NCBI GenBank assembly: GCA_947631235.1
Contig: CANRKO010000001.1
Span: 372,001 to 436,000 of the forward strand
DNA length: 64,000 bases
Reading direction: 5' to 3'
Origin: an uncultured Clostridia bacterium
Lineage (GTDB): Bacteria > Bacillota > Clostridia > UBA1381
Shown piece after piece: positions 1-11,362 of the stretch (the stretch's first letter is position 1; every line of letters starts with the position of its first letter). The notes below the pieces were generated by a model. It was not told the origin of the DNA. It ran no database searches and saw only the letters and a program-made list of their open reading frames with translations. The position numbers and the translations under genes were made by a program.

Positions 1-2
1 CG

Positions 3-80
3 CTCGGCACATCAAACGTAAGCGTAAAGCTGTACAGCGGCATAACGGGCAGTCTTACGGTTACTGTGGAAAAGATATGA
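3..80 (+). CDS. rplI: 50S ribosomal protein L9, C-terminal end (partial)
   Basis: Only the last 25 codons are inside the window; the gene begins upstream. The peptide reads LGTSNVSVKLYSGITGSL and ends in VEKI, which fits the C-terminal domain of L9 (usual pattern LGT-x-V-x-VKLH-x-x-V-x-x-L-x-V-x-V). L9 is a long two-domain protein of the large ribosomal subunit. It lies 19 bases before dnaB, the usual Firmicute rplI-dnaB arrangement, which supports the reading. The call rests on a short fragment plus context. Confidence 0.8.
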   Translation, partial: LGTSNVSVKLYSGITGSLTVTVEKI

Positions 81-99
81 CCTTAGAGGAGGAAATATA

Positions 100-1461
100 A
101 TGCCGGAGTCAGTCACGCCCGTAGACGTTATGGGCAGAGAGCTGCCTCACAGTCAGGAGGCAGAGTTTGCGGTCATAGGCAGCGCGCTCACAAACGCGCA
201 CAGCGTTGCCGAATCCGCGGAAATAGTAGCCCCCGGGGATTTCTATTTTCCGCAGAACAAAGAAATATACGCGTCAATTCTGGATTTGTTCAATGAAAAT
301 CTCGCGATTGACTTTATAACCGTCAGCGAAGATCTCGCGAGGAAGGACAAGCTTGAGGCGGTGGGAGGAATAGAATATCTCCGAAACGCTGCGACAAATG
401 TTCCGACCACGCGCCACGTCACATACTATTCGCGGATTATTAAGGACAAATCCACACTCCGTTCTCTCATACAGCGTTCAAACTCGATTTCGGATATGGC
501 TTACGGCGAGGAGGACAGAGTGGAGCGCATTGTGGACAGAGCCGAGCAACTCATTTTCGACGTGTCCGCATCGCGTGAGAACGGCAAGATATTGCCGATA
601 AGCCAGATATTCGGCGGAACGTATCAGCAGCTTGTGGAAAATTCGGTAAACGGCGGAGGAATAACGGGTCTTGCGACCGGTTTTACCGAACTTGACCGCC
701 GTACAGGCGGACTGCACGGCGGTGAGCTTGTGCTTATAGCGGGACGCCCCGGTATGGGTAAGTCTTGTCTAGCAGTTAATATCGCGGAAAACGCCGCCAT
801 GGACGGTCATAAAACGGTCGCGCTGTTCAACCTTGAAATGCCGCGCGAGCAGATAGTGAACAGAATTATAAGCTCGCAGTCGCTTGTAAACGCGACAAAG
901 ATAAAAACCGGCGATTTGAACGGCGATGACTGGGAAAAGATTGGAGCAATCGTAGACCGCGTCGCGACGGCTTCCATTCATATAGACGACACCGCGTCCG
1001 TCACGGTCGCGGAAATACGCGCGAAATGCAGACGGCTTAAGCAAACGAATAATCTTGCGCTTGTGGTAATAGACTACCTTCAGCTTATGCAGTCGAGCGG
1101 ACGCGCCGATAACCGTCAGCAGGAAATATCGGAAATTTCGCGCTCGCTTAAAATTCTCGCGAAGGAACTCAATATCCCCGTGATAGCGTTGTCGCAGTTG
1201 TCGCGTGCAAACGAGTCGCGCGGCGATAAGCGTCCACTGCTTTCGGACTTGCGCGAATCGGGCGCGATAGAGCAGGACGCCGACATTGTGCTTTTTCTTT
1301 ACCGCGAAGGATATTACAACAAGGACAGCGACAAGAAGAATCTCGCCGAATGTATCATAGCAAAAAACAGGAGTGGCGAAACCGGCACGATAAACCTCGG
1401 CTGGAAGGGTGAATATACGAAATTCCAAAATTTGGAGTATATATTGGCAGACGAAACATGA
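100..1461 (+). CDS. dnaB: Replicative DNA helicase DnaB
   Basis: Hexameric 5'-3' helicase that unwinds the replication fork and interacts with primase. The protein has 453 residues, the usual length. The N-terminal DnaB domain (about 15-115, beginning LPHSQEAE) is followed by the RecA-like ATPase, with Walker A GRPGMGKS at 215-222 and a Walker B region around VVIDYLQLM. The loop SQLSRANESR and the segment RESGAIEQDADIV are typical of DnaB. The start is set by an AGGAGG Shine-Dalgarno at 88-93. The gene follows rplI, and its stop overlaps the tilS start (ATGA at 1458), so the two are translationally coupled. It is called dnaC in Bacillus nomenclature. Confidence 0.97.
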   Translation: MPESVTPVDVMGRELPHSQEAEFAVIGSALTNAHSVAESAEIVAPGDFYFPQNKEIYASILDLFNENLAIDFITVSEDLARKDKLEAVGGIEYLRNAATNVPTTRHVTYYSRIIKDKSTLRSLIQRSNSISDMAYGEEDRVERIVDRAEQLIFDVSASRENGKILPISQIFGGTYQQLVENSVNGGGITGLATGFTELDRRTGGLHGGELVLIAGRPGMGKSCLAVNIAENAAMDGHKTVALFNLEMPREQIVNRIISSQSLVNATKIKTGDLNGDDWEKIGAIVDRVATASIHIDDTASVTVAEIRAKCRRLKQTNNLALVVIDYLQLMQSSGRADNRQQEISEISRSLKILAKELNIPVIALSQLSRANESRGDKRPLLSDLRESGAIEQDADIVLFLYREGYYNKDSDKKNLAECIIAKNRSGETGTINLGWKGEYTKFQNLEYILADET

Positions 1462-2804
1462 TTTTAAATACGATAAAAAAAACGATAGCGGATCACGGTC
1501 TTTTGCACAGCGGTGAAAGCGTGCTTGTCGGACTGTCAGGCGGTGCGGACAGCGTGTGCCTTACTCACGCGCTTTGCGCCCTTCGGGATGAATTGGATAT
1601 AACTGTATCGGCTGCGCATGTCAACCACGGAATAAGAGGCGTGGAGGCTGACCATGACGAGGAGTTCGCGAGACAATTCGCAATGTCGCTCGGCATAGAA
1701 TTTTATTCCGTAAGGCTCGATATTCCCGCAGAGTCAAAAAGAAACGGCGTCAGCGAGGAAACGGCGGGCAGAAACGCGCGCTATGATTTTTTTCGGGAAT
1801 TATGCCTAAAACACGGCATAGATCAAATTGCAACGGCGCACAATAAAAACGATAACGCCGAAACAATCGCCATGAATTTTATGCGCGGCAGCACGATAAA
1901 AGGGCTTGGCGGCATACCGCGTATGCGGGATAATATCATACGCCCGCTTCTTGACGTAAGCCGCGATGAAATAGAGCGGTATTGCTCGGAAAACAATCTC
2001 GTATACGTCACCGACAGCACAAACCTGTCGTGCGACTACACGCGCAACAAGGCGCGCAACATACTGATACCGCTTATCGAGCGCGAGTTTAACGCGTCGT
2101 TTACCGAAACGGTTACGGAAAATGCCGTTCTTGCGGCTGAGGACAGCGCATATATTGATAAAACAGCGCGCGCGGAGTATGAAAGAATTGTCACAAACGG
2201 ACGCGCGGAGATCAAGGAACTTATGGAACTCGACGCAGCAATAAGGCGCAGAGTTGTGTATTATATGCTGTCCGAAACATCGGGAACGCGGAGCGATATA
2301 GGTTCGGCGTATGTGAAAAGCGTACTTTCTCTTTTGCAAAAGACGAGCGGCGCATCCGTGGATTTGCCGTACGGTATACGCGCGAGGAACGAGTACGGAT
2401 TTCTTGTTACAGAGAAACGCGCGGACGAAACCGAGCCTTTTGAATATACTCTCACCTTAGGGGAAAATTATATTCGGGAACTTTCGGTGACCGTAACGGT
2501 CTCGCCTGCGGATAAGAGTGAACGCGGCGGCGCGGTTTATCTGTCCGCGAATGAGGACGATAAAATAGTAATACGCAGCAGACGCGCGGGAGACGTGTTT
2601 TACCCGTGCGGCATGACAGGCTCAAAAAAGGTCAAGGAATATTTTATAAACGAAAAAATACCGCGTCATATGCGTCCGCTTGTTCCGATAATCGAGATAA
2701 ACGGCGTTATCGCAGCCGTGGGGAAAAGGGTAGACCGCCGTTTCCTCTTTGCGGACAAGGGTATTAAAATAGAATTTTCTGATATTCGGGAGGTAGAATT
2801 TTGA
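1458..2804 (+). CDS. tilS: tRNA(Ile)-lysidine synthase TilS
   Basis: Modifies C34 of the CAU-anticodon tRNA-Ile to lysidine, using ATP and lysine, so that it reads AUA. The protein has 448 residues. The N-terminal PP-loop motif SGGADS lies at 27-32, with HVNHGIRG and the [12 protein letters not shown] segment of the N-type ATP pyrophosphatase core following. The C-terminal TilS domain (about 365-440) carries [18 protein letters not shown]. Its start overlaps the dnaB stop and its stop overlaps the ftsH start. In many Firmicutes hpt sits between tilS and ftsH; it is absent here. Confidence 0.96.
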   Translation: MILNTIKKTIADHGLLHSGESVLVGLSGGADSVCLTHALCALRDELDITVSAAHVNHGIRGVEADHDEEFARQFAMSLGIEFYSVRLDIPAESKRNGVSEETAGRNARYDFFRELCLKHGIDQIATAHNKNDNAETIAMNFMRGSTIKGLGGIPRMRDNIIRPLLDVSRDEIERYCSENNLVYVTDSTNLSCDYTRNKARNILIPLIEREFNASFTETVTENAVLAAEDSAYIDKTARAEYERIVTNGRAEIKELMELDAAIRRRVVYYMLSETSGTRSDIGSAYVKSVLSLLQKTSGASVDLPYGIRARNEYGFLVTEKRADETEPFEYTLTLGENYIRELSVTVTVSPADKSERGGAVYLSANEDDKIVIRSRRAGDVFYPCGMTGSKKVKEYFINEKIPRHMRPLVPIIEINGVIAAVGKRVDRRFLFADKGIKIEFSDIREVEF

Positions 2805-4582
2805 ATAAAAAGAAGTTGCCGGGAATAGGTATGTGGTTGGTTCTTATCATATCAATATATCTGATATATTCGATAGTTGTGAACATGTTCGCATCACTTC
2901 CGGAAATGGAATATTCCGACTTTGTAAGGAATATTAAAGCAGAGAACATATCCTCTATGAGTTTGGAGGGCAATACTGTCACCGTCACGGGCAAGGACGG
3001 CGGTAAGGCGAAGGTTACCATACCGTCGCTCGATACGATGCAGTCTGACGTCGGCGAGGAAATAAACGCGCAGATGTCGGCGGGTACGCTCACACAGAAA
3101 GCGCACGAATCGGGTATTTCGTGGGTGGCGATTAGCAACATACTCTCCACGGTTATAATTATAGCGTTTATGATATTCTTCCTCGGCAAACGCGGCGGAG
3201 GTAACTTCACAAAAAGTTCCGCAAAGCTTGTCGAGGGTAAAACGGGCGTGACCTTTAAGGATATGGCTGGCGCGGACGAGGCAAAGAAGGAACTTGAGGA
3301 AGTTGTCGAGTTTCTCAAAAACCCCGACAAGTTTACGCGTCTCGGAGCGCGTATACCGAAGGGCGTGCTGCTTGTAGGCTCGCCCGGTACGGGTAAAACG
3401 CTGCTTGCAAAGGCTGTTGCCGGTGAGGCGAACGTGCCGTTCTTCCAGATGAGCGGCTCAAACTTTGTCGAACTGTACGTCGGCGTGGGCGCGTCAAGAG
3501 TGAGAAACCTGTTCCAGCAGGCGGAAAAATCAAAGCCGTGTATTATATTCATAGACGAGATCGACGCGGTCGGCAGACAGCGCGGCGCAGGTATGGGCGG
3601 CGGCAACGACGAGCGCGAACAGACGCTTAACCAACTCCTTGTCGAGATGGACGGTTTCAGCGATAACGAGGGAATAATCATAATCGCGGCGACGAACCGC
3701 CCCGATGTTCTTGACCCCGCACTTTTAAGACCCGGACGCTTTGACAGGCAGGTAGTGGTCGGTATGCCGGATTTAAAGGGCAGAGAGGATATACTGCGCG
3801 TACATTCCCGCAACAAGCCACTCGCCGACAATGTCGATCTCAAAGAAATCGCCCGCGCGACAACGGGCTACAGCGGCGCGAACCTTGAAAATCTGATGAA
3901 CGAGGCAGCCATCATCGCCGCGGCGAGAAATCATCCGAAGATAACGCGCCACGATATAGAGGACGCGAATTTGAAGGTTATGATGGGCAACGAGAGCAAG
4001 TCGAGGAAGATAAACGACGAGGAAAAGAAACTCACCGCGTTCCATGAAGCGGGTCACGCGGTTATCACAAAGCTTATATCGACCGATTCGCACGTGCATA
4101 AGGTGTCCATTATGCCGCGAGGCAGAGCAGGCGGCTTTACGATGTCCGTGCCGGAGGAGGATAAGAATTACCATTCCAAAAACGGTATGCTTGAAGATAT
4201 AATGGTCATGCTCGGCGGACGCGCGGCTGAGGAACTTACAATGGACGACATAAGCACCGGCGCGTCGAACGACTTGCAGCGCGCAACGTCTATAGCGAGA
4301 CAAATGGTCGTAAAATACGGTATGTCGGAAACGGTCGGACTTGTCTCGTACGACAGCGGCAGCGAGGTGTTTTTGGGACGCGACCTTGCTCAGACAAAGC
4401 CGTACTCCGAAAAGACGGCTGCCGATATTGACGGCGAGATAAAGAAAATCCTTATGTCGCAGTACGACAAGACAAAGCAGATACTCACGGACAATATGGC
4501 GGTTCTCGAAAAGGTTGCAAACAAGCTTATCGAGAAGGAAACCATCGACGGCGACGAGTTCAACGCTTGCTTTGAAAATTAA
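2801..4582 (+). CDS. ftsH: ATP-dependent zinc metalloprotease FtsH
   Basis: Membrane-anchored AAA+ protease that degrades unneeded or damaged membrane and regulatory proteins. The protein has 593 residues. Two membrane segments (about 10-29 and 108-128) flank a short extracytoplasmic domain. The AAA domain has Walker A GSPGTGKT at 193-200, Walker [10 protein letters not shown] and the [22 protein letters not shown]. The zinc site HEAGH is at 415-419. The start is TTG at 2801, placed 7 bases after the SD CGGGAGG (2787-2793), inside the tilS stop. The C-terminal tail is short for the family. A rho-independent terminator follows directly. Confidence 0.97.
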   Translation: MNKKKLPGIGMWLVLIISIYLIYSIVVNMFASLPEMEYSDFVRNIKAENISSMSLEGNTVTVTGKDGGKAKVTIPSLDTMQSDVGEEINAQMSAGTLTQKAHESGISWVAISNILSTVIIIAFMIFFLGKRGGGNFTKSSAKLVEGKTGVTFKDMAGADEAKKELEEVVEFLKNPDKFTRLGARIPKGVLLVGSPGTGKTLLAKAVAGEANVPFFQMSGSNFVELYVGVGASRVRNLFQQAEKSKPCIIFIDEIDAVGRQRGAGMGGGNDEREQTLNQLLVEMDGFSDNEGIIIIAATNRPDVLDPALLRPGRFDRQVVVGMPDLKGREDILRVHSRNKPLADNVDLKEIARATTGYSGANLENLMNEAAIIAAARNHPKITRHDIEDANLKVMMGNESKSRKINDEEKKLTAFHEAGHAVITKLISTDSHVHKVSIMPRGRAGGFTMSVPEEDKNYHSKNGMLEDIMVMLGGRAAEELTMDDISTGASNDLQRATSIARQMVVKYGMSETVGLVSYDSGSEVFLGRDLAQTKPYSEKTAADIDGEIKKILMSQYDKTKQILTDNMAVLEKVANKLIEKETIDGDEFNACFEN

Positions 4583-4583
4583 G

Positions 4584-4616
4584 AAAAAAACGGGTGAAGG
4601 TTCACTCGTTTTTTTA
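4584..4616 (+). terminator. Rho-independent terminator after ftsH
   Basis: An ACGGGTGA/TCACTCGT hairpin (one G-U pair) with a short loop, followed by a run of seven T. It ends the rplI-dnaB-tilS-ftsH unit. Confidence 0.8.
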
Positions 4617-4620
4617 TGTG

Positions 4621-4649
4621 TAGACAAAACGAAAAAAATGTGATAAAAT
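4621..4649 (+). promoter_or_regulatory. Sigma-A promoter of rex operon
   Basis: TAGACA (4621-4626), 17-base spacer, TAAAAT (4644-4649). It lies directly behind the ftsH terminator and 41 bases before the rex start. No clear Rex operator (TTGTTAAnnnnTTAACAA type) is visible around it. Confidence 0.65.
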
Positions 4650-4690
4650 AGATGTGTATTGTATATTAAAAATACGAAAGGGTAATGTTG

Positions 4691-5341
4691 ATGAAGGACA
4701 GTGAAAAAAATGTACCGTCCGTGGTTGTAAAGCGTTTGCCGAGATACTACCGTTATCTTTCGGAGCTTTTGAACCAAGGAGTAAAGCGCATATCATCGAA
4801 CGCTTTAAGCGATAAAATGAACGTCACAGCATCACAGATCAGACAGGATTTTAATTATTTCGGAGGTTTCGGACAGCAGGGATACGGATATAATGTTGAA
4901 TATTTGCACGGCGCAATAGGAGATATACTCGGGCTTAACGACGGCGACACCATGGTTATCGTGGGCGCGGGCAATCTCGGGAAGGCTCTCGCGAGCCACG
5001 ACACTTTTGAAAAGCGTGGTTTTAAGCTTGTCGGTATTTTTGATAATAACCCCGACGTAATAGGCACGGTAATAAACGGCAAAGAGGTAATGGACGTAAG
5101 CGGTCTTGAGGATTTTATAGGGCGCGAAAGGGTCGATATAGGCGTAATAACGGTGCCGCACGGCGCGGTTGAAGAAACGGTTGAAAGACTTGTAAAAAGC
5201 GGCGTAAAAGGGCTTTTAAACTTCTCGTACATGGAGTTAAAACTCGGTAAGGACGTGGCGGTCGAAAACGTTCACCTGTCCGACCCGCTTATGACGCTTT
5301 CGTATAAAATCAAGGAGAACAAGCAGGAGAGTAAGAGATGA
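4691..5341 (+). CDS. rex: Redox-sensing transcriptional repressor Rex
   Basis: Repressor that senses the NADH/NAD+ ratio and controls fermentation and anaerobic respiration genes. The N-terminal winged helix (about 1-75, with VVKRLPRYYRYLSEL and SQIRQDFNYFGGFG) recognises DNA. The Rossmann domain has the dinucleotide loop VGAGNLGKAL, and a C-terminal swapped helix follows. ATG 4691 is preferred over ATG 4685 because the SD GAAAGGG (4676-4682) is then 8 bases away, giving 216 residues. The stop overlaps the start of the next gene, so they are coupled. Confidence 0.94.
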   Translation: MKDSEKNVPSVVVKRLPRYYRYLSELLNQGVKRISSNALSDKMNVTASQIRQDFNYFGGFGQQGYGYNVEYLHGAIGDILGLNDGDTMVIVGAGNLGKALASHDTFEKRGFKLVGIFDNNPDVIGTVINGKEVMDVSGLEDFIGRERVDIGVITVPHGAVEETVERLVKSGVKGLLNFSYMELKLGKDVAVENVHLSDPLMTLSYKIKENKQESKR

Positions 5342-6156
5342 AGGTTATAGCGTTTGTCGGTCCGAGCGGTACGGGAAAAAGCTACCGTTCCATAACGGTA
5401 TCGCGCGAACACGGCGCGGACGCGATTATCGACGACGGTCTTTTAATATCGCACGGCAGAGTGATTGCCGGTACGTCGGCAAAAAAAGAGGCGACAAAAA
5501 TCGCCTCGGTAAAGCACGCGCTGTTTATGAACGCCGACAGGGCGCGGGAGATAAAGGACGCGCTCACGGCAAGCGGCGTAAAATGCCTTATGATTCTCGG
5601 CACATCGGACGCTATGGCTGAGAAAATTGCGAGAAATCTCGGCGTAGGCGAAATAAGCGAAACAATACGTATTGAGAACGTCGCGACAAAAAGCGAAATG
5701 GATATGGCGATACGTATGAGACGTGTTGAGGGTAAGCACGTGATACCCGTTCCGACGTTTGAGATAAAGCAGGACTTTTCGGGATATTTTCTGCATCCGT
5801 TAAGGCGGTTTTTGCAGCGCAGCAACATCGAGGCTAACACAGGCGCGGCGGACAAATCCATTGTGCGTCCGACGTTCAGCTATATGGGCGACTACACCAT
5901 TTCGGATAATGTAATAAATTCAATAGCCGTGCATGAGGCTGAGAAAACCGAAGGCGTTGCGAAGGTGTTAAGCATAAACCTGCGCAAAACGCAGCACGGC
6001 GTACATATCGACATGACGCTTTCGATGCGCTACGGCTTTAACGTAACAGCCGTGTCGAAGGAAATACAGCAGGCGGTGCGAAGGAACATTGAGGAGTACA
6101 CGTCGATAAACGCGAGACGCGTAAACGTGCTCGTGAGAAATCTTGTGAGAGAGTAA
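5338..6156 (+). CDS. P-loop NTPase fused to Asp23/Gls24 domain
   Basis: A 272-residue protein with two parts. The N-terminus is a P-loop NTPase-like domain (Walker A GPSGTGKS at 8-15) that ends around residue 140. The C-terminus (about 185-270, starting MGDYTISDNVINSIAVHEAE) resembles the Asp23/Gls24 (DUF322) alkaline-shock/envelope-stress family. The biochemical role is not known to me. The rex-to-uvrB position suggests a redox or stress connection, but that is inference. It is coupled to rex by an ATGA overlap, and uvrB starts 18 bases downstream. There is no signal peptide, so it is likely cytoplasmic. Confidence 0.75.
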   Translation: MKVIAFVGPSGTGKSYRSITVSREHGADAIIDDGLLISHGRVIAGTSAKKEATKIASVKHALFMNADRAREIKDALTASGVKCLMILGTSDAMAEKIARNLGVGEISETIRIENVATKSEMDMAIRMRRVEGKHVIPVPTFEIKQDFSGYFLHPLRRFLQRSNIEANTGAADKSIVRPTFSYMGDYTISDNVINSIAVHEAEKTEGVAKVLSINLRKTQHGVHIDMTLSMRYGFNVTAVSKEIQQAVRRNIEEYTSINARRVNVLVRNLVRE

Positions 6157-6174
6157 AGAGGGAAGGGGAGCCGT

Positions 6175-8139
6175 ATGGATAAATTTGAACTTGTTTCGGA
6201 ATTTGAGCCGCGCGGCGACCAGCCGCAGGCTATTGAAACGCTCGTAAACGGCGTTAAAAACGGCGAGAAATTCCAGACCCTTTTGGGCGTTACCGGCTCG
6301 GGCAAGACGTTTACAATGGCGAACGTAATCGCGAAGGTGAACAAGCCCACAATTGTTCTCGCGCACAACAAAACGCTTGCAGCGCAGCTTTGCAGCGAGT
6401 TTAAGGAGTTTTTCCCAAACAACTGCGTTGAATTTTTTGTGTCGTACTACGACTATTACCAGCCGGAGGCATATATCCCGCAGTCGGACATATATATCGA
6501 GAAAAACGCGATGACGAACGAGGAAATAGACAAGCTGCGCCACAGCGCGACATTTGCGCTGTTAGAGCGCAAGGACGTTATAATCGTTGCGAGCGTGTCG
6601 TGCATATACGGTCTCGGCGACCCCGACGACTATAAGAATATGATGCTGTCGCTGCGCGTCGGTATGGAGCGCGACAGAGACGAGATTTTAAAGAAACTCG
6701 TCACAATGCAGTACGAGCGTAATGACTTGAATTTCGTACGTAACAAGTTCCGTGTGCGCGGCGATGTACTCGAAATATTTCCGTCGAACAACGGCGACAA
6801 CGCCATACGCGTCGAGTTTTTCGGCGACGAGATAGAGCGAATATGCGAGATAAACGTAATAACGGGTGAAATAATCGGCGTAAGGCAGCACGCGGTAATA
6901 TACCCCGCGTCGCACTACGTCACGACCGACGATAAAATGAAACACGCCATGCAGACCATTGAGGAGGAAATGTGGGAGCAGGTAAAGTATTTTAAGGAAC
7001 ATGACATGCTTATCGAGGCGCAGCGTATACAGCAGCGCACACTGTACGACCTTGAAATGATGCAGGAGATAGGCTTTTGTCAGGGTATAGAGAATTATTC
7101 GCGCCACATCAGCGGACGCGCTCCCGGCAGCGCGCCGTTTACGCTGCTCGACTATTTCCCGAAGGATTACCTTATGATTATCGACGAGAGCCACGCGACC
7201 GTTCCGCAGGTGCGCGCAATGTACAACGGCGACCGAGCGAGAAAGGAAACGCTTATCCGTTACGGTTTCCGTCTGCCGAGCGCGGCCGACAACAGACCGC
7301 TTAAATTTCCCGAATTTGAGGAACGCTTAAATCAGGTCATCTTCACAAGCGCAACGCCGTCCGACTACGAGCATGAACATTCGACCGTTACGGCGGAGCA
7401 GATTATACGTCCGACCGGTCTGTTAGACCCCGAGATTGAAATCAAACCGACGGAGCATCAGATAGACGACCTTATAGGCGAGATAAACAAGCGCACGGAA
7501 AAGGGATTCCGCACGCTTGTGACGACGCTTACAAAGAAAATGGCGGAGGATCTTACGGACTACCTCGGCGGCGTCGGTATGCGCGTGAGATATATGCACT
7601 CCGATATTTCTACGATTGAGCGCACGGAGATTATAAAGGACTTGCGCACGGGCGAGTTTGACGTGCTTGTCGGAATAAATCTGCTGCGGGAGGGTCTCGA
7701 CATTCCCGAGGTCGCGCTTGTGGCTATACTGGACGCGGACAAGGAAGGTTTTCTGAGAAGTGAGATGTCGCTCATACAGACGATAGGCAGAGCAGCGCGT
7801 AACAGCGAGGGTCACGTTATAATGTACGCCGACACCGTGACGGGTTCGATGAAACGCGCCATAGATGAAACGAACCGCAGAAGAAAGCTGCAGGACGAAT
7901 TTAACAAGGCGCACGGCATTGTACCAAAGACGATAAAGAAGGATATAAGAGATATTATTGAGTCGATGAAACCGCTTGACAAGGGCGATACGCCGCGCGA
8001 GCAGCTCACGATAAATTACGATAAGGAAATTGCCGAGCTTGAAGCCAAGATGCTCCGAGCCGCCGAGAACCTTGAATTTGAGGAAGCGGCTGTTTTGAGA
8101 GACAGAATAAAGAGACTAAAAAAGGAGGCGGGATTATGA
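6175..8139 (+). CDS. uvrB: UvrABC system protein B (excinuclease subunit)
   Basis: Damage-verification helicase-like subunit of nucleotide excision repair; loads from UvrA and recruits UvrC. The protein has 654 residues. Walker A GVTGSGKT lies at 38-45. The beta-hairpin region [12 protein letters not shown] follows, then helicase motifs [10 protein letters not shown] and the motif VI region QTIGRAARN. The C-terminal UVR motif (about 615-650, [17 protein letters not shown]) contacts UvrC. The SD GAAGGGGAG lies before ATG 6175. Its stop overlaps the next small gene. Confidence 0.97.
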   Translation: MDKFELVSEFEPRGDQPQAIETLVNGVKNGEKFQTLLGVTGSGKTFTMANVIAKVNKPTIVLAHNKTLAAQLCSEFKEFFPNNCVEFFVSYYDYYQPEAYIPQSDIYIEKNAMTNEEIDKLRHSATFALLERKDVIIVASVSCIYGLGDPDDYKNMMLSLRVGMERDRDEILKKLVTMQYERNDLNFVRNKFRVRGDVLEIFPSNNGDNAIRVEFFGDEIERICEINVITGEIIGVRQHAVIYPASHYVTTDDKMKHAMQTIEEEMWEQVKYFKEHDMLIEAQRIQQRTLYDLEMMQEIGFCQGIENYSRHISGRAPGSAPFTLLDYFPKDYLMIIDESHATVPQVRAMYNGDRARKETLIRYGFRLPSAADNRPLKFPEFEERLNQVIFTSATPSDYEHEHSTVTAEQIIRPTGLLDPEIEIKPTEHQIDDLIGEINKRTEKGFRTLVTTLTKKMAEDLTDYLGGVGMRVRYMHSDISTIERTEIIKDLRTGEFDVLVGINLLREGLDIPEVALVAILDADKEGFLRSEMSLIQTIGRAARNSEGHVIMYADTVTGSMKRAIDETNRRRKLQDEFNKAHGIVPKTIKKDIRDIIESMKPLDKGDTPREQLTINYDKEIAELEAKMLRAAENLEFEEAAVLRDRIKRLKKEAGL

Positions 8140-8516
8140 CGCAGGAAATGCTTGACAAGGTAAAGGCGATAATAACAGCCAACATTTTGACGCCCGTTGT
8201 TTACTTTATAGAAAACGAGGATACGCTCGAATTTATATGTTTCTGCGACAGGCACATAACAATGCAGGAGATATACAATGTCGAACAGATGATAAAATCG
8301 GTGACGGGACAAAACGCCGAAATAATAGACATACGCGAGTTTTCCGAATCGGAACGGCTCGAAGTGATACATAACGCGGAGCTTATACACAGTGAGCATC
8401 CGATAATAGAGTACGTGTTCGCGCAGTCAATGGTTGAGGATTACAGAGTTGCCATGGAGCAGCGCAGGTCTATGCTCGACCGTCAGCGCGAAACTGGAAC
8501 ATTTTATTTGCAGTAA
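8136..8516 (+). CDS. Small protein between uvrB and uvrA, degenerate MNT-nucleotidyltransferase-like
   Basis: A 126-residue protein whose ATG overlaps the uvrB stop; uvrA follows 11 bases later. I do not recognise a named family with certainty. The layout recalls a minimal nucleotidyltransferase (MntA type): a short N-terminal region with [18 protein letters not shown], then the strand [22 protein letters not shown] and a C-terminal helix [16 protein letters not shown]. The catalytic GSxxxG...DxD signature is absent, so activity is doubtful. It could be a scaffold or regulator of the excision proteins; that is only inferred from position. Confidence 0.55.
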   Translation: MTQEMLDKVKAIITANILTPVVYFIENEDTLEFICFCDRHITMQEIYNVEQMIKSVTGQNAEIIDIREFSESERLEVIHNAELIHSEHPIIEYVFAQSMVEDYRVAMEQRRSMLDRQRETGTFYLQ

Positions 8517-8527
8517 AGGAAAAGACA

Positions 8528-11350
8528 ATGGAAAAGGATATTATTATAAAAGGCGCGAAGGAGCATAATCTCAAAAATATAGACGTGACGATACCGCGTG
8601 ACAAGCTTGTGGTGCTTACCGGTCTTTCCGGCTCGGGCAAGTCGTCGCTCGCGTTCGACACGATTTACGCGGAGGGTCAGCGCAGGTATGTTGAGTCGCT
8701 GTCGTCGTACGCGAGAATGTTTCTCGGTCAAATGGACAAGCCTAACGTCGATTATATCGAGGGACTTTCTCCCGCGATAAGCATCGACCAGAAAACAACG
8801 TCAAAAAATCCGCGCTCAACGGTCGGAACGGTGACGGAGATTTACGACTATCTTCGTCTTATGTTCGCGCGCATCGGTATACCGCACTGCCCGAATTGCG
8901 GCAGGGAAGTAAAGCGTCAGAGTATTGACCAGATAGTTGACGCGGTTATGGCTCTCGACGAGGGTACGAGAATACAGATACTCGCGCCCGTCGTGAGAAT
9001 GAAAAAGGGCGAGCATAAAAAGGTGTTCGAGAACGCGAAAAAAAGCGGCTACGTGCGCGTTAAAGCCGACGGTGTAATGTATGACCTCGGCGAAGAAATC
9101 GAGCTTAAAAAGACGCAGAAACACAACATAGAAATTGTTATCGACCGTCTTATCATACGCGACAACATAACCCAGCGCCTTACCGACTCGCTTGAAACGG
9201 CAATATCCCTTACGGGTGATTTGGTGCTCGTGGAGGTCATAGGCGGCGATACGATGTCGTTTTCGCAGAACTTCGCGTGTCCCGACTGCGGCGTAAGTCT
9301 TCCCGAACTCGCGCCGAGACTGTTTTCGTTTAACAACCCCTACGGCGCGTGTCCGAACTGTGACGGCTTGGGTTCGCTGCCGAAAATTGACCCCGAACTT
9401 GTCGTGAGCGACGAGAATTTGAGTCTTCTTGAAGGCGCAATAATGGCTACGGGCTGGTCGAACGCGGGCAAGAGCGACACAATGGCGCACACGTATTACA
9501 CCTCGCTCGCAAAGCATTACAAATTTGATATAACAAAGCCGTACAAGGACTTGCCGGAAAACATAAAGCACATAATTCTCTACGGCACGGACGGCGAACA
9601 GATTAGGATGCAGTACAGCCGCGACGGAAGGAGCGGCACATTCACCGCGCCTTTCGAGGGCGTTATAACAAACCTTGAACGTCGCTACAACGGCAATACG
9701 TTCGACTACGTGAGAAACGATATTGAAAAGTATATAAACGACGTTACGTGTCCGAAATGTAAGGGCGCGCGTCTTTCCGACGCGGTACTCGGCGTGACGG
9801 TCGGCGGCGTGAACATATACGAGTTTACGTGTATGCCGATAAAGCAGGCTATGGAGTTTATGGAAAATCTTAAACTGACCGAGCGCGAACTTATGATAGC
9901 GGAGCAGGTCATAAAGGAGATAAAGTCGAGACTCAAATTCCTTTTGGACGTCGGTCTTGAATACCTCACGCTTTCGCGCTCGTCGGGTACGCTGTCGGGC
10001 GGTGAGGCACAGCGTATACGTCTCGCAACGCAGATAGGCTCGGGACTTATGGGCGTACTGTATATTCTCGACGAGCCGAGTATCGGACTTCATCAGCGCG
10101 ACAACAACCGTCTCATAGAGACGTTAAAGCATCTGCGCGACCTCGGAAACACGGTTATAGTCGTGGAGCATGACACCGACACAATGCTTGCCGCGGACTG
10201 TATCGTGGACATCGGTCCGGGCGCGGGAGCACAGGGCGGCAGGCTCGTGGGCTACGGCAGCGTGGAGGATATTATCGCGTCGCCTGAGTCCGTAACGGGC
10301 AAATATCTCAGCGGCGAGTGTAAGATCGACGTTCCGAAAATGCGCCGTATACCGATAGGCTGGATCGAGATTAAAGGCGCGATGGAAAACAATCTCAAAA
10401 ATATAAACGTTAAAATCCCGACGGGCGTTTTAACGTGCGTCACGGGTGTATCGGGCAGCGGCAAGTCGTCGCTCATAAACGAGATACTGTATAAAAAACT
10501 TGCGCACGTCCTGAACCGCGCAAGAACACACGCCGGAGCGCATAAGGAGATTACGGGCGTCGAGCAGCTTGACAAGATTATCGACATTAACCAGTCGCCA
10601 ATAGGCAGAACGCCGCGCTCAAACCCCGCGACGTATACAAACCTATTTAACGATATACGCAACGTGTTCGCGCAGACGAACGAGGCTAAGGTTCGCGGCT
10701 ACAAGTCGGGAAGGTTCAGCTTTAACGTAAAAGGCGGACGGTGCGAGGCTTGCTCCGGCGACGGTATAAGAAAGATTGAAATGCACTTCCTCGCCGATAT
10801 ATACGTTCCGTGCGAGGTGTGCAAGGGTAAGAGATATAACCGCGAAACGCTTGAAGTTAAGTATAAGGGCAAGAACATTTACGAGGTTCTCGAAATGACC
10901 GTTGACGAGGCGTATGAGTTTTTCGGCAATATCACAAAGATAAAGCAGAAACTCCAAACGCTCAAAGAGGTCGGTCTCGGATATATCAAGCTCGGTCAAA
11001 GTTCCACCATGTTGTCGGGCGGCGAGGCACAAAGAGTAAAGCTTGCCACGGAACTTTCGCGGACAAGCACCGGCAGAACGATATACGTTCTCGACGAGCC
11101 GACCACCGGACTGCACACAGCCGACGTGCATAAACTCACGGAGGTGCTTGATAAACTCGTTGAGGGCGGCAATACCGTGGTCGTAATCGAGCATAATCTC
11201 GACGTTATAAAGACTGCCGATTACATCATCGACATGGGACCGGAAGGCGGCGATAACGGCGGCAGGGTTGTGGCTCACGGCACGCCGGAAGAGGTCGCAA
11301 AGGTGAAAGGCTCGTATACGGGACAGTTCCTTAAAAAAATGCTTAAGTAA
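8528..11350 (+). CDS. uvrA: UvrABC system protein A (excinuclease ATPase)
   Basis: Dimeric ABC-type ATPase that scans DNA for bulky lesions and loads UvrB. The protein has 940 residues. The first Walker A is GLSGSGKS (32-39) and the second GVSGSGKS lies near 640. Two ABC signatures are present ([15 protein letters not shown] and [16 protein letters not shown]). Zinc-binding cysteine sets appear in the insertion ([13 protein letters not shown]...CPNCDG) and in the second half (CEACSGDG...CEVCKG). It is the last gene of the rex-uvr run; a strong promoter for the riboflavin leader follows. Confidence 0.97.
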   Translation: MEKDIIIKGAKEHNLKNIDVTIPRDKLVVLTGLSGSGKSSLAFDTIYAEGQRRYVESLSSYARMFLGQMDKPNVDYIEGLSPAISIDQKTTSKNPRSTVGTVTEIYDYLRLMFARIGIPHCPNCGREVKRQSIDQIVDAVMALDEGTRIQILAPVVRMKKGEHKKVFENAKKSGYVRVKADGVMYDLGEEIELKKTQKHNIEIVIDRLIIRDNITQRLTDSLETAISLTGDLVLVEVIGGDTMSFSQNFACPDCGVSLPELAPRLFSFNNPYGACPNCDGLGSLPKIDPELVVSDENLSLLEGAIMATGWSNAGKSDTMAHTYYTSLAKHYKFDITKPYKDLPENIKHIILYGTDGEQIRMQYSRDGRSGTFTAPFEGVITNLERRYNGNTFDYVRNDIEKYINDVTCPKCKGARLSDAVLGVTVGGVNIYEFTCMPIKQAMEFMENLKLTERELMIAEQVIKEIKSRLKFLLDVGLEYLTLSRSSGTLSGGEAQRIRLATQIGSGLMGVLYILDEPSIGLHQRDNNRLIETLKHLRDLGNTVIVVEHDTDTMLAADCIVDIGPGAGAQGGRLVGYGSVEDIIASPESVTGKYLSGECKIDVPKMRRIPIGWIEIKGAMENNLKNINVKIPTGVLTCVTGVSGSGKSSLINEILYKKLAHVLNRARTHAGAHKEITGVEQLDKIIDINQSPIGRTPRSNPATYTNLFNDIRNVFAQTNEAKVRGYKSGRFSFNVKGGRCEACSGDGIRKIEMHFLADIYVPCEVCKGKRYNRETLEVKYKGKNIYEVLEMTVDEAYEFFGNITKIKQKLQTLKEVGLGYIKLGQSSTMLSGGEAQRVKLATELSRTSTGRTIYVLDEPTTGLHTADVHKLTEVLDKLVEGGNTVVVIEHNLDVIKTADYIIDMGPEGGDNGGRVVAHGTPEEVAKVKGSYTGQFLKKMLK

Positions 11351-11362
11351 GATACGCGGGTA

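Noticed and set aside
769-1428. Minus-strand open frame opposite dnaB
   Set aside because: Antisense shadow of dnaB; no family features.
4621-4690. Rex autoregulatory operator
   Set aside because: No TTGTTAA/TTAACAA palindrome is visible near the rex promoter.
8816-10093. Long minus-strand open frame opposite uvrA
   Set aside because: It is a shadow of uvrA on the other strand, with basic, low-information translation and no SD or motifs.
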